The position numbers were made by a program, and so were the translations under genes. Below are positions 37,994 to 46,978 of a stretch of DNA of 64,000 bases, one piece after another. The stretch's first letter is position 1, and each line of letters begins with the position of its first letter. The stretch covers positions 141,600 through 205,599 of the forward strand of contig JACVCD010000011.1 in the NCBI GenBank assembly GCA_016742275.1, in the 5' to 3' direction. Source of the stretch: Gemmatimonadaceae bacterium. Lineage in GTDB: Bacteria; Gemmatimonadota; Gemmatimonadetes; Gemmatimonadales; Gemmatimonadaceae. The notes under the pieces are model-generated. The model had not been told where the DNA came from. It worked only from the letters and a program-made list of their open reading frames with translations, and made no database searches.

Positions 37994-40900
37994 ATGCCCT
38001 TTTTCCGACGCCTTCTTGGCGGTCTGGCGCTCCTGATCGCGACATTCGCGGCCCCTGAGATTGCCGAAGCTCAACAGGTTGACATCATCCGCGGTCGTGT
38101 GACCGGTACGGATACGATGCCGATCCCGAACGTGCTCGTCACCGCCACCACTCTGAGTGGCAACGTGAGCCGCACGCAGCGCACCGATCGAAATGGTCGC
38201 TACACCATCTCCTTCCCCGGCGGGGAAGGCGACTACTGGGTGACATTTTCCGGTATCGGTCTTTCGCCGCGTCGCTATCAGGTGAAGCGTACGGCCGATC
38301 AGGAAATCCTGATTGCTGATGCGCGTCTCTCGCCGGCTGCCATTACGCTCGACGCCGTGCAGGTGACGGAGCGTGCGGCGGTGTCGCGTGCCGATACCGT
38401 GTCGGACGTTGGTGGTTCCGAGCGCACGGTGAGCGATGAACTCGCCGGATTCCTGAATGCGGAGCAGATGGGCGATCTCGCGGCGATGGCTTCGGCCATT
38501 CCCGGTGTGCAGCTGCTGCTCGGTGCTGACGGTGGCGGCGACGCGTTCTCGGTATTCGGACTTGGTGGTGATCAGAACAATACGCAGCTCAATGGTCTCA
38601 ACTTTGGTGATGCGCAGTTGCCGCGTGACGCGAACGTGATGACGTCGCTGTCCACGTCGCCGTACGATGTCTCGCGTGGCGGTTTCTCCGGTGGTCAGCT
38701 GCAGGTGCGCACGGGTTCCGGTTCGAACTTCTCGCGTCGTAACCTGAGCACGAACTTCGTGTCGCCGCAGCTTCAGTGGGCCGACCGCATCGGTATCGCG
38801 ACGGGTCAGCAGTACACCAACATGTCGTTTGGTGGTTCAGCATCCGGCCCGCTCAAGCCTGACGCGTTGTTCTACAACACCTCGTTGCAGTTCGATCGTC
38901 GTCTGCAGGATTTCCAGACGGCGCTCAATTCCAACGTGGATGGCTTCCAGGCTTCTGGTGTGTCGGCGGACTCGGTACGCCGCATGCTCGACATCCTCGG
39001 CACGGATCAGATCCCGTACAATGTCGATGGATACTCGCCGCTTCGTATCCAGACGTCGCTCAATACGCTGAACAGCTTTGACTGGGTGCCGCAGAATTCT
39101 TCGCGCGGCAGCACGTACGCGTTCACGCTCTCGGCCAACTATCGCAAGACGACGCCGGTGGGTTCGGGCGGCGGCGGCGGTGGTTTTGGTGGTGGTGGTT
39201 TTGGTGGATTCGGTGGCAGCCTCATTACGCCGACGCGTGATGGTGAGCGCACGAACTGGGGTGGTGCTGCGCAGATTCGCCACAGTGGCATGGTCGGCTG
39301 GAAGGGCATCTTCACCGAAACCACGGTCGGCTACAGCACCAGCCGTAACGCGGCCGAGCCGTATGTGTTCCTGCCTTCGGGCAGTGTGCGTGTGAACTCG
39401 CAGTTCGCCGATGGCACGTCGTCGGTGAGCAACCTGCAGTTCGGTGGTAATCCGGCACTCAACAACGGCAGCAGCACCAATCAGTTTGCCGGCAACAACA
39501 CGCTGTCGTGGTTCTCTTCGGACAACCGGCACCGTGTGAAGCTCACGACCGAGCTGCGTCGTGAGGAGTTCCGCAATCTGTTCAACTTCAACGAGTACGG
39601 TTCGTACTCGTACAACACGCTGGCCGATCTGCAGTCCAACACGCCGGCCTCGTTCACGCGTCTGCTGTCGCCGCGCACGCGCACGGGCAGCCAGTATGTT
39701 GGCGCGATCTCGCTTGGTGACGCGTGGCGCCCCACGAATGATCTGCAGGTGCAGTACGGCGTGCGCATGGACGCCAATAAGTACAACATGGGGCCGAACT
39801 CCAATCCTGACGTGCTTGCCACGTTTGGCCGGGACAACGCCGAGGTCCCCAATCGTTTCTACGTGAGCCCGCGCGTCGGCTTTTCGTGGACGCTTGGTGA
39901 AGCCGATCAGCTGGCGCTGATGCCGGGCATGATTCGCGCGCCGCGCGCCGTGGTGCGTGGTGGTATCGGTGTGTTCCAGAACACGCCGGGCACGCAGCTG
40001 ATTTCCAACGCCATCGACAACACGGGTCTGCCCAGTGGTCTGCAGCAGCTCACCTGCCTTGGTGAAGCCACGCCGATTCCTGACTGGACCTCTTATTCGG
40101 TTGATCGCAATAACATCCCGACCACGTGTGCCGATGGCACGAACGGTTCGGTGTTTGCCAACAGCAATCCGAACGTCAATCTGTTCCTGCCCGACTACCA
40201 GGCGCAGCGTTCCATCCGCAGCAATCTGCAGTGGCAGGGTGCGGTGCTGAAGAATCGCTTGGTGCTTACCGCCGACGTGACGTACTCGCGCAACCAGCGC
40301 CAGTCGGGTGGCATCGACCTCAACTTCACTGACGTGCAGCAGTTCACGCTGGCCAATGAAGCCGGGCGTCCGATGTACGTGACGCCGGAGGCCATCGTCA
40401 CCACCACTGGTCAGGTGGCGTGGCGTGAAGCGCGTGTGAGCGACAAGTACGGTCGTGTGACGGCGCAGACGTCAACGCTCGAAGGTGACAGCAAGCAGTT
40501 CAACCTGAGCATCCGTCCCACGGTGTTCAATTCGCGCTGGGGCTGGAACCTTACCTACGTGCTGGCCGATGTACGTGAGCAGTTCCTCGGCTTCAACAGC
40601 ACGGTTGGCTCGCCGCAGGGCAAGGAGTGGTCGCCGAGCGGCTTCTTCTCGCGCCACGCCATTCAGTACAGCCTGAGCTACAACGCCTGGGATGCCATCC
40701 GTATCTCGTGGAACGGGCGCTTCTCCTCTGGCTCGCGCTACACGCCGCTCATCAATCAGGACGTGAATGGCGACAGCTATGGCAACGACCGTGCGTACAT
40801 CTTCGATCCGGCATCGGTGAGTGATCCGCTGCTGCGTTCGGGGCTTGAGAGCCTGCTTGCCAACGGAACGCGTGAGGCTACGGCTTGCTTGCGCAGTCAG

Positions 40901-41752
40901 ATGGGGAATTTCGCGGAGCGCAATTCCTGCGTCGGTCCGTGGTCGATGACCGGCAACTTGAGCTTCAACCTCAACTCCCTCAAGCTCGGCCTGCCGCAGC
41001 GTGCCAACATCTCGCTGCAGGTGCAGAATCCGCTCAACGGCATCGATCGCCTTGTGAATGGCGAAGATGGTCTGAAGGGTTGGGGTGCGCAGCAGATGCC
41101 GCAGTCGCAGCAGCAGCTGTTCTTCGTACGCGGCTTCGATCCGGTGACGCGCACGTTCAAGTATGAAGTGAACGAGCGCTTCGGTTCCACGCGTCCGCGT
41201 GAGACCACGCTGCGTTCGCAGCCCGTGATGTTCACGCTGCAGGTGCGCTACGACGTGGGCCAGTCGCGCGAACAGCAGCAGCTGTTGCAGCAGCTGGATC
41301 GCGGCCGCACGCGCCCGGGCAACAAGCCCAGCCTGCAGCAGCTTCGTCAGACGGCCAACGTGGGCATCATCAACCCGATGCAGCAGTTGCTGCAGCAGGC
41401 GGATACGCTCAAGCTTACCCGCACGCAGGCTGACAGCCTGGCCACACTCAATCGTCTCTACATCCTCAAGAGCGACAGTGTGTGGACGCCGGTGGCGCGC
41501 TTCCTGGCCGACCTGCCGGACAAGTACAACCATGGCGCCGCGTACGGCCGCTACAAGGATGCACGTGAAGAAACGGTGGACGTGCTCATCAAGATCGTGC
41601 CGGGTATCCGTAACCTGCTGACCGAAGAACAGATCCGCATTCTTCCTGACCAGCTGGTGCAGTTCCTCGACAAGCGCACGCTGCAGGGCATTCGTTCCGG
41701 TACCGTGGGTGGCAACCGCTTCGGTATGGGCGGCGGCCGCATGGGCCGCTGA
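37994..41752 (+). CDS. TonB-dependent-receptor-like outer-membrane barrel with C-terminal helical extension
   Basis: A 1252-residue protein. ATG 37994 starts a signal peptide (LLGGLALLIATFAAPEIAEAQ); the frame extends to 37814 in the HD gene's promoter. Residues about 30-110 form a carboxypeptidase-regulatory-like domain, then a plug (about 130-250, IPGVQLLLGADGGGD, NNTQLNGLNFGDAQLP), then a long beta-barrel to about 1090, with a Gly-rich loop near 391-410. After the apparent last strand (VMFTLQVRYDVG, near 1080) come 160 extra residues, Gln-rich and helical, with two LTxxQ-type motifs (LTRTQ, LTEEQ), ending in GMGGGRMGR. The ligand is unknown. Confidence 0.92.
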   Translation: MPFFRRLLGGLALLIATFAAPEIAEAQQVDIIRGRVTGTDTMPIPNVLVTATTLSGNVSRTQRTDRNGRYTISFPGGEGDYWVTFSGIGLSPRRYQVKRTADQEILIADARLSPAAITLDAVQVTERAAVSRADTVSDVGGSERTVSDELAGFLNAEQMGDLAAMASAIPGVQLLLGADGGGDAFSVFGLGGDQNNTQLNGLNFGDAQLPRDANVMTSLSTSPYDVSRGGFSGGQLQVRTGSGSNFSRRNLSTNFVSPQLQWADRIGIATGQQYTNMSFGGSASGPLKPDALFYNTSLQFDRRLQDFQTALNSNVDGFQASGVSADSVRRMLDILGTDQIPYNVDGYSPLRIQTSLNTLNSFDWVPQNSSRGSTYAFTLSANYRKTTPVGSGGGGGGFGGGGFGGFGGSLITPTRDGERTNWGGAAQIRHSGMVGWKGIFTETTVGYSTSRNAAEPYVFLPSGSVRVNSQFADGTSSVSNLQFGGNPALNNGSSTNQFAGNNTLSWFSSDNRHRVKLTTELRREEFRNLFNFNEYGSYSYNTLADLQSNTPASFTRLLSPRTRTGSQYVGAISLGDAWRPTNDLQVQYGVRMDANKYNMGPNSNPDVLATFGRDNAEVPNRFYVSPRVGFSWTLGEADQLALMPGMIRAPRAVVRGGIGVFQNTPGTQLISNAIDNTGLPSGLQQLTCLGEATPIPDWTSYSVDRNNIPTTCADGTNGSVFANSNPNVNLFLPDYQAQRSIRSNLQWQGAVLKNRLVLTADVTYSRNQRQSGGIDLNFTDVQQFTLANEAGRPMYVTPEAIVTTTGQVAWREARVSDKYGRVTAQTSTLEGDSKQFNLSIRPTVFNSRWGWNLTYVLADVREQFLGFNSTVGSPQGKEWSPSGFFSRHAIQYSLSYNAWDAIRISWNGRFSSGSRYTPLINQDVNGDSYGNDRAYIFDPASVSDPLLRSGLESLLANGTREATACLRSQMGNFAERNSCVGPWSMTGNLSFNLNSLKLGLPQRANISLQVQNPLNGIDRLVNGEDGLKGWGAQQMPQSQQQLFFVRGFDPVTRTFKYEVNERFGSTRPRETTLRSQPVMFTLQVRYDVGQSREQQQLLQQLDRGRTRPGNKPSLQQLRQTANVGIINPMQQLLQQADTLKLTRTQADSLATLNRLYILKSDSVWTPVARFLADLPDKYNHGAAYGRYKDAREETVDVLIKIVPGIRNLLTEEQIRILPDQLVQFLDKRTLQGIRSGTVGGNRFGMGGGRMGR

Positions 41753-41796
41753 GGAATCACGTGACCAAGTCTTCTTCTCATTCCGGGGTTCTTCCC

Positions 41797-43434
41797 ATGA
41801 CGTCGAATCGCCTTTCCCGTTGGAGCGCCGTTGGTGTGCTGCTCGCGGCCGCGACGACTGCGGTGCCTGTGCATACCGTGTCCGCTCAGGATGCGGCAGC
41901 GCCCGCAGCACCAGCGGCGCAGGTGCCGGTGCGTGATGTGTCGGCAGTGATTGCCCGCACGAGCCAGCCGTTCAACAGCGTGAACATGGTGCGCGCGCTG
42001 TCCGATGGTTCGATCTTCGTGAACGACGTGCAGCGTCGTCAGCTGCTCAAGTTCGATGCGTCGCTGCGCAATCCGGTTGTGGTTGCGGACACTGCGCCCG
42101 GCGCGTTGATGCCGTACGGGCAGCGTCCACTCGGACTCATGCCGTATCTCGGCGACAGCACGATTGTCGTGGATGCGTCGACCATGTCACTCGTGGTGTT
42201 GCGTCCCGATGGCCGCACCGCGCGCGTGATGGCTTCACCGCGCACGAACGACATCAATCTGCTGTCCAACATGAACCTCGGTTCGCATGCGTTCGATGCG
42301 AAGGGTCGCATGTACTACCGTCAGTTCGGCGGTGGCCCGGGTGGCGGCATGGCCAACATGTTCGGCAACGGCATGGATCGCGGCCGTGGTGGTCCTGGCG
42401 GCGGTCAGGGCGGACAAGGTGGGCAGGGCGGCAACAATAACAACAACCGCGGCAATCAGAATCGCGGTGGTGGTGGTGGTGACTTCGGTGGTCCGGGTGG
42501 CGGTGGATTCGGTGGAGGCCCCGGCGGTCCTGGTGGACAGCCGTTTGGCGGTCCCGGTGGTCGTGGATTCAATCCGGCCAATCAGCCGGATTCCGTGCCC
42601 ATCGTGCGTGTCGACTTCGATACGCGCAAAGCCGATACGGTCACGTTCCTCAAGGTGCCGAAGAACGAAACGCAGACCACACGTGGCGATGATGGCACGA
42701 CGCGCATCACCGTGAAGATCAATCCGTTGCCGCAGGGCGACGATTGGGCGCTGCTCGCTGATGGTACGGTGGCCGTGATGCGTGTGCTCGACTATCACGT
42801 GGACTACTACCGTCCCGATGGTTCGCACGTCGCGTCGGACAAGCTGCCGTTCGATTGGAAGCGCATCACCGATGATGACAAGGTGAAGCTGGTCGACTCG
42901 CTGCAGGTGTTGGCGAAGGCGGCCATGGATCGCCAGGCGCAGAATCAGAACAGCACCTTCCGCATGGTGATGGAGCCCATCGCTGCGGATCGTCTGCCGG
43001 ACTACTATCCGCCCATTCGTCAGGGCTCGAGCATTGCCGACAAGGAAGGCAATCTCTGGGTGGTGCCCACGACGTCCAATCTGTCGGCGCAGCTCGCGCA
43101 GCAGTTCAATGGACCGGGTGGTCAGGGCATGGCCGGCATGATGGGTGGTCGTGGTGGCCCAGGTGGAGCCCCGGGCGGAATGCCTGGTGCTCCGGGCGCG
43201 CCGCGTGATTCCACGCGTCAGGGGCCGCCTCCGGCTGCCGCCATGGCCATGATGGCCAGCATGGCCAATCAGCCACCGCTCGTGTACGACGTGATCAGCC
43301 CGGCCGGCAAGCTGCTGCAGCGCGTGAAGGTACCTGCGGGACGTCAGATCACAGGCTTTGGCCCGAATGGTCTGATCATTCTGCAGGCGCGTGATCAGGG
43401 CAAGATCTTCCTCGAGACGGTCAAGCTGAACTGA
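41797..43434 (+). CDS. Secreted beta-propeller-like protein with Gly-rich insertions
   Basis: A 545-residue exported protein; ATG 41797 has a GGGG 9 bases upstream, GTG 41761 is the other possibility. After the signal peptide (ending TVSAQ) it shows 6-bladed-propeller-like repeats (SDGSIFVNDVQRRQLLKFD, DGRTARVM, LADGTVAVMRVLDYHVDYY). Two Gly-rich insertions interrupt it: about 178-262 (very long runs of G with N, Q, P and R) and about 438-468. It follows the receptor gene by 44 bp and shares with it Gly-rich loops, suggesting a surface partnership. No catalytic motif is seen. Confidence 0.75.
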   Translation: MTSNRLSRWSAVGVLLAAATTAVPVHTVSAQDAAAPAAPAAQVPVRDVSAVIARTSQPFNSVNMVRALSDGSIFVNDVQRRQLLKFDASLRNPVVVADTAPGALMPYGQRPLGLMPYLGDSTIVVDASTMSLVVLRPDGRTARVMASPRTNDINLLSNMNLGSHAFDAKGRMYYRQFGGGPGGGMANMFGNGMDRGRGGPGGGQGGQGGQGGNNNNNRGNQNRGGGGGDFGGPGGGGFGGGPGGPGGQPFGGPGGRGFNPANQPDSVPIVRVDFDTRKADTVTFLKVPKNETQTTRGDDGTTRITVKINPLPQGDDWALLADGTVAVMRVLDYHVDYYRPDGSHVASDKLPFDWKRITDDDKVKLVDSLQVLAKAAMDRQAQNQNSTFRMVMEPIAADRLPDYYPPIRQGSSIADKEGNLWVVPTTSNLSAQLAQQFNGPGGQGMAGMMGGRGGPGGAPGGMPGAPGAPRDSTRQGPPPAAAMAMMASMANQPPLVYDVISPAGKLLQRVKVPAGRQITGFGPNGLIILQARDQGKIFLETVKLN

Positions 43435-43463
43435 TCTATCGCTGGTGTGGGTGACAACAGATT

Positions 43464-43540
43464 CACACGGAAAATGCAGATGGGGCGGAAACCACAGGAT
43501 TGCGATCCTGAAGTTTCCGCCCCATCTGCTTTTTCCGTGT
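43464..43540. terminator. Very long hairpin after the propeller gene
   Basis: Left arm 43465-43491 pairs with right arm 43513-43540 over about 27 bp (10 bp, one mismatch, then 17 bp of gcagatggggcggaaac). A 6-bp inner hairpin caggat / atcctg (43495-43510) sits in the loop. A short TTTTT is inside the right arm. It lies between convergent propeller and pckA genes. Confidence 0.75.
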
Positions 43541-43579
43541 TAGTCAGTCGTCGTGTCAGCATCGCGACGACTGACTAAC
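43539..43579 (-). terminator. Second long hairpin, after pckA
   Basis: gttagtcagtcgtcg (43539-43553) pairs perfectly with cgacgactgactaac (43565-43579), loop 11 nt. It starts 9 nt past the pckA stop on the minus strand and abuts the other long hairpin by 2 bp. Confidence 0.75.
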
Positions 43580-43587
43580 GAATACAA

Positions 43588-45207
43588 TCAGCCCTTCGGT
43601 CCCGCGCCAAGAATGGCCGGCGATACTGCGTCACCGAACTTCTTGATGTTCTCGCGGAACATGCCGGCGAGCTTGCTGGCCTGCGCATCATAGGCCGCGC
43701 CATCAGCCCACGTACCACGCGGATCGAGCACGTCTGACGGCACGTCGGCAACAGACGTCGGGATATTTAGACCGAAGATCGGGTCAGCCTTGAACGCCAC
43801 CGAATCGAGACCACCCGACAGCGCCGCACGCACCATGGCGCGCGTGTACGACAGCTTCATGCGCTTGCCAACGCCGTACGCGCCGCCGCTCCAGCCAGTG
43901 TTCACCAGCCACACCTGCGAGCCGTGCTGCTTGAGCAGCTCGCCGAGCATTTCAGCGTACTTGGTCGGATGCCACACGAGGAACACGGCACCGAAGCAGG
44001 CCGAGAACGTGGCCTGCGGCTCCGTCACTCCACGCTCGGTGCCAGCCACCTTGGCCGTGTAACCCGAGAGGAAGTAGTACATGGCCTGCTCGGGCGTGAG
44101 GCGCGCGATTGGCGGCAACACACCAAACGCATCGGCCGTCAGGAACACCACATTCTTCGGGTGTCCACCACGACCGCTTGGCACATGATTCTTGATGTAC
44201 GGCAGCGGATACGACGCGCGCGTGTTCTCGGTGATGCTCTGGTTGGCAAAGTCCACCGTGCGCGACGGCTCGTTGAGCACGACGTTCTCGAGGATGGTGC
44301 CGAACATCTGCGTGGTCGCGTAGATGTCGGGCTCACCTTCGGCCGAAAGATTGATGGCCTTGGCGTAGCAGCCGCCTTCGAAGTTGAACGTGCCTTCGCT
44401 CGACCAGCCGTGTTCGTCGTCGCCGATCAGACCGCGCTCGGGATCGGCCGACAACGTGGTCTTGCCTGTGCCGGAAAGACCGAAGAACAACGCCGTGTCA
44501 CCCTCTGGACCAATGTTGGCCGAGCAGTGCATGGAGAGCACGCCCTGCTTGGGCAGCAGGTAGTTCATCACGGTGAACATCGACTTCTTGAGTTCACCAG
44601 CGTAGCGCGTGCCGCCGATCAGGATGGCGCGCTCTGCGAGATTCAGCACGATGAACGTGCCGGTGCGCGTACCGTGGCGCGCAGGATCCGCCTGGAACTC
44701 CGGTGCATGGTACACCGTGAAGTTCGGCGCGAACGTGGCCAGTTCGGCGATGTCGGGCCGAATGAACATGTTGCGCACAAACGCCGCATGCCACGCGTTG
44801 GGCAGGATGTAACGCACGCTGAGGCGCGTCGAAGGATCTGCACCGCAGTAGAGATCCTGCACGAACAGATCGTCCAGTCCGTTCAGGTACTGCTGCACAT
44901 CCGACTTGAGCGTCGTCCACTGTTCCGCCGAAATGGGCTGATTGACTTTGCCCCAATCCACATCGGCTTCACTCGCGGATTCCTTCACGACGAACTTGTC
45001 GTTCGGTGAACGTCCCGTGTGCGGCGACGTGACTGCAACAAACGGCCCCATATCGGCCAACGTGCCTTCACCACGGCGAATGGCTGCCTCGATGAGCTCG
45101 GGCGCGACGAAGTTCCAATGGACCTGCCCCTTGGGGCTGATGCCCTGCGGGGCGAGACCGCCAGCGCTTTCGCGCGCGGAAGCAGACGGAGTGACCTGTG
45201 TCGCCAT
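43588..45207 (-). CDS. pckA: ATP-dependent phosphoenolpyruvate carboxykinase
   Basis: A 539-residue gluconeogenic enzyme that converts oxaloacetate + ATP to PEP + CO2. ATG 45207 has GAGGG 10 bases upstream; the frame goes to 45276. Motifs: TGRSPNDKF, RYAGELKKSMFTVMNY (metal/substrate Lys), the P-loop GLSGTGKTTLS, LIGDDEHGW, FNFEGGCYAK and NVVFLTADAFGVLPP. Length is normal for the ATP-type family. It is alone, convergent with the receptor pair, with a 194-bp upstream region. Confidence 0.98.
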   Translation of the reverse strand: MATQVTPSASARESAGGLAPQGISPKGQVHWNFVAPELIEAAIRRGEGTLADMGPFVAVTSPHTGRSPNDKFVVKESASEADVDWGKVNQPISAEQWTTLKSDVQQYLNGLDDLFVQDLYCGADPSTRLSVRYILPNAWHAAFVRNMFIRPDIAELATFAPNFTVYHAPEFQADPARHGTRTGTFIVLNLAERAILIGGTRYAGELKKSMFTVMNYLLPKQGVLSMHCSANIGPEGDTALFFGLSGTGKTTLSADPERGLIGDDEHGWSSEGTFNFEGGCYAKAINLSAEGEPDIYATTQMFGTILENVVLNEPSRTVDFANQSITENTRASYPLPYIKNHVPSGRGGHPKNVVFLTADAFGVLPPIARLTPEQAMYYFLSGYTAKVAGTERGVTEPQATFSACFGAVFLVWHPTKYAEMLGELLKQHGSQVWLVNTGWSGGAYGVGKRMKLSYTRAMVRAALSGGLDSVAFKADPIFGLNIPTSVADVPSDVLDPRGTWADGAAYDAQASKLAGMFRENIKKFGDAVSPAILGAGPKG

Positions 45208-45329
45208 CGATGCGACCCTCACGGTAAGCGGACAGCTTCGTGCCGGCGCGAACAGAACGCGCTCGGTGAAGCACAAGGAGAGCGGAATGAAAAACGCGAC
45301 TTAAACGTCACGTTGGTCTACTGACGGAT

Positions 45330-45360
45330 TCGGCGCCCATTCGGGATGAAGGGGCGCCGA
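45330..45360 (-). terminator. Hairpin after the matrixin-like gene
   Basis: tcggcgccc (45330-45338) pairs perfectly with gggcgccga (45352-45360), loop 13 nt. It lies 42 nt past the last gene of the long minus-strand operon. On the minus strand it is not followed by a U-run. Confidence 0.5.
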
Positions 45361-45401
45361 GACAGAGGAAGATGTGCGATTGGGTGGCTTGGCGAAAGCG
45401 T

Positions 45402-46082
45402 CTACAAGGTGAAGGTGGGCGACTCACCCAGCAGGAACTGCAAGGTCTGCGAGTCCCGATTGGTTGGTATGCGTATGGTCGGTGAGCCGTACATCACGTC
45501 GGAGGGATTGGGGCTGTGCCCACCAATGCCGATAGCATGCCCAAGCTCGTGCGCCACGACCGCGTCGAGGATCGCCTGGCTGGCCATTCCACCCACATCA
45601 AGACGAATGACGACTGAGACCAGTGTCGCGCCACCAACAGTGGTCATGAGCTGCTGCGCTCGATTGCCCTGTGGACAGAAATACGTGTAGCCGGTCGATC
45701 CTCTGGGTTCGAACGGGCAGCTTGCTGCTGCGACGACGGGTAGGGGAGTGCTGCGATCGAGTATCAGCACATTCGCGTTGGCCAGTGACGTCGCAGCTTC
45801 GAGACGAAACTCTCGCGATGTGGGCACCGCATTCCACGCGGCGATGGCACTTGTCGTGGCACTGCGCACATCGCGCGTCGCGTCATCGGGTTGCAGCACC
45901 CAGACTCGCACCGTGCTTCCATGTGTCCAGCGATAGAACTGACCGCCAGTCAATGATGTGGGGTCATATGCTGGAGTCTCCGGGCGCGGGCGCGTGGGAG
46001 AATCACCACACGCGGCCAATGCCATGAGCGTGGCCGCGATGAGTGTAATCGCGAGGGTGGGTCGCAGATGTTGGCGTGTCAT
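45402..46082 (-). CDS. Matrixin-like zinc metalloprotease lipoprotein
   Basis: A 226-residue lipoprotein (TLIAATLMALAACGDS lipobox). Metzincin zinc site HELGHAIGIGGH, with a Met-turn-like NPSDVMYGS nearby, in the matrixin/astacin style. The catalytic domain is compact (about 45-220) and has two Cys residues (SCPFEP, YFCPQG). It is last gene of the long operon; its ATG overlaps the nfo stop. Probable role: periplasmic or surface protein cleavage. Confidence 0.85.
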   Translation of the reverse strand: MTRQHLRPTLAITLIAATLMALAACGDSPTRPRPETPAYDPTSLTGGQFYRWTHGSTVRVWVLQPDDATRDVRSATTSAIAAWNAVPTSREFRLEAATSLANANVLILDRSTPLPVVAAASCPFEPRGSTGYTYFCPQGNRAQQLMTTVGGATLVSVVIRLDVGGMASQAILDAVVAHELGHAIGIGGHSPNPSDVMYGSPTIRIPTNRDSQTLQFLLGESPTFTL

Positions 46083-46978
46083 ACGTTGTTCAGTTCCGCG
46101 GCCGCGAATCCACGAAGCAATGCCAGCATGCGACGATCTGTCTCGATGGGCGTATCGCCTTTGGGCGTTTCAAGTACGCGAGGAATGTTCGCGAGCCTTG
46201 GATCGGTCATGATCCGATGAAACACCGGAGACCCGATGGTCCCTTCGCCAATCAACTCATGTCGATCGAGATGAGAACCCAGTCTGGCCTTCGAGTCGTT
46301 GAGATGGAGACAGCCCAATTGCTCAAATCCCAGCGTATCACTGAATTGCTGCCATACGACATCGTATGACTGCACCAGATCGTATCCCGCAGCCCACACA
46401 TGCGCCGTGTCGAGACATACGCCCACACGCGAGCGGAGTGGCGATGGAATACGCGATAGGAGATCTGCCATCTCTTCGAAGGTGGAGCCGAGTACGGTTC
46501 CCTGACCAGCCGTCAGCTCCATGAGCAATCGTGTCGAACCCGGTTCCATCTCGAGCGCCTGCACAATCGCGTCCGCGTTACGGGCAATGCCACTTTGGCG
46601 ATCGTCGATGTAGTTGCCCGGATGCGAGACCAGCGCATCGAGTCCGAGCGCATGGCAACGACGCAGTTCTGCGCGGAAGCTCTCGAGGGACTTGGCGCGC
46701 AATTCCGGATTGGGCGACGCCAGGTTGATCAGATAGCTGTCGTGCGCGCATATCCATCGCACTGACGTGTTCGACATGCCTTCACGAAAGCGTGCCGCTT
46801 CGGTGCCATCTACTTCGCGTTCGGCCCATCGATTGGCCTGCTTTGTGAAGATCTGCGCACCGGTGGCGCCGATCTCGATCACCCGGTTGGCCGCCTCCCA
46901 GGTGCCGCCAGCAATCGAGACATGTGCACCAGTCGGAGCACTGTCCTGGCTCCCGCCTATCGTTTCCCGCGCAGCCAT
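46079..46978 (-). CDS. nfo: Endonuclease IV (apurinic/apyrimidinic endonuclease)
   Basis: A 299-residue TIM-barrel AP endonuclease of base-excision repair, needing three Zn2+. Family motifs: GAHVSIAGG at the start, ICAHDSYLINLASP, SHPGNYI, LLMELTAGQG, VCLDTAHVWAAGYD, HLNDSKARLGSHLDRHELIGEG. Metal-ligand His, Glu and Asp positions are kept. It overlaps the EnvC-like gene by 22 bp and the lipoprotein gene by 4 bp. Confidence 0.96.
   Translation of the reverse strand: MAARETIGGSQDSAPTGAHVSIAGGTWEAANRVIEIGATGAQIFTKQANRWAEREVDGTEAARFREGMSNTSVRWICAHDSYLINLASPNPELRAKSLESFRAELRRCHALGLDALVSHPGNYIDDRQSGIARNADAIVQALEMEPGSTRLLMELTAGQGTVLGSTFEEMADLLSRIPSPLRSRVGVCLDTAHVWAAGYDLVQSYDVVWQQFSDTLGFEQLGCLHLNDSKARLGSHLDRHELIGEGTIGSPVFHRIMTDPRLANIPRVLETPKGDTPIETDRRMLALLRGFAAAELNNV

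Noticed and set aside
40472..41911. 479-residue minus-strand ORF opposite the receptor gene
   Set aside because: Antisense to the receptor 3' part; composition dominated by Arg, His and Leu with no family signature.
43924..45009. 361-residue plus-strand ORF opposite pckA
   Set aside because: Antisense to pckA and without any motif; a codon-phase shadow.
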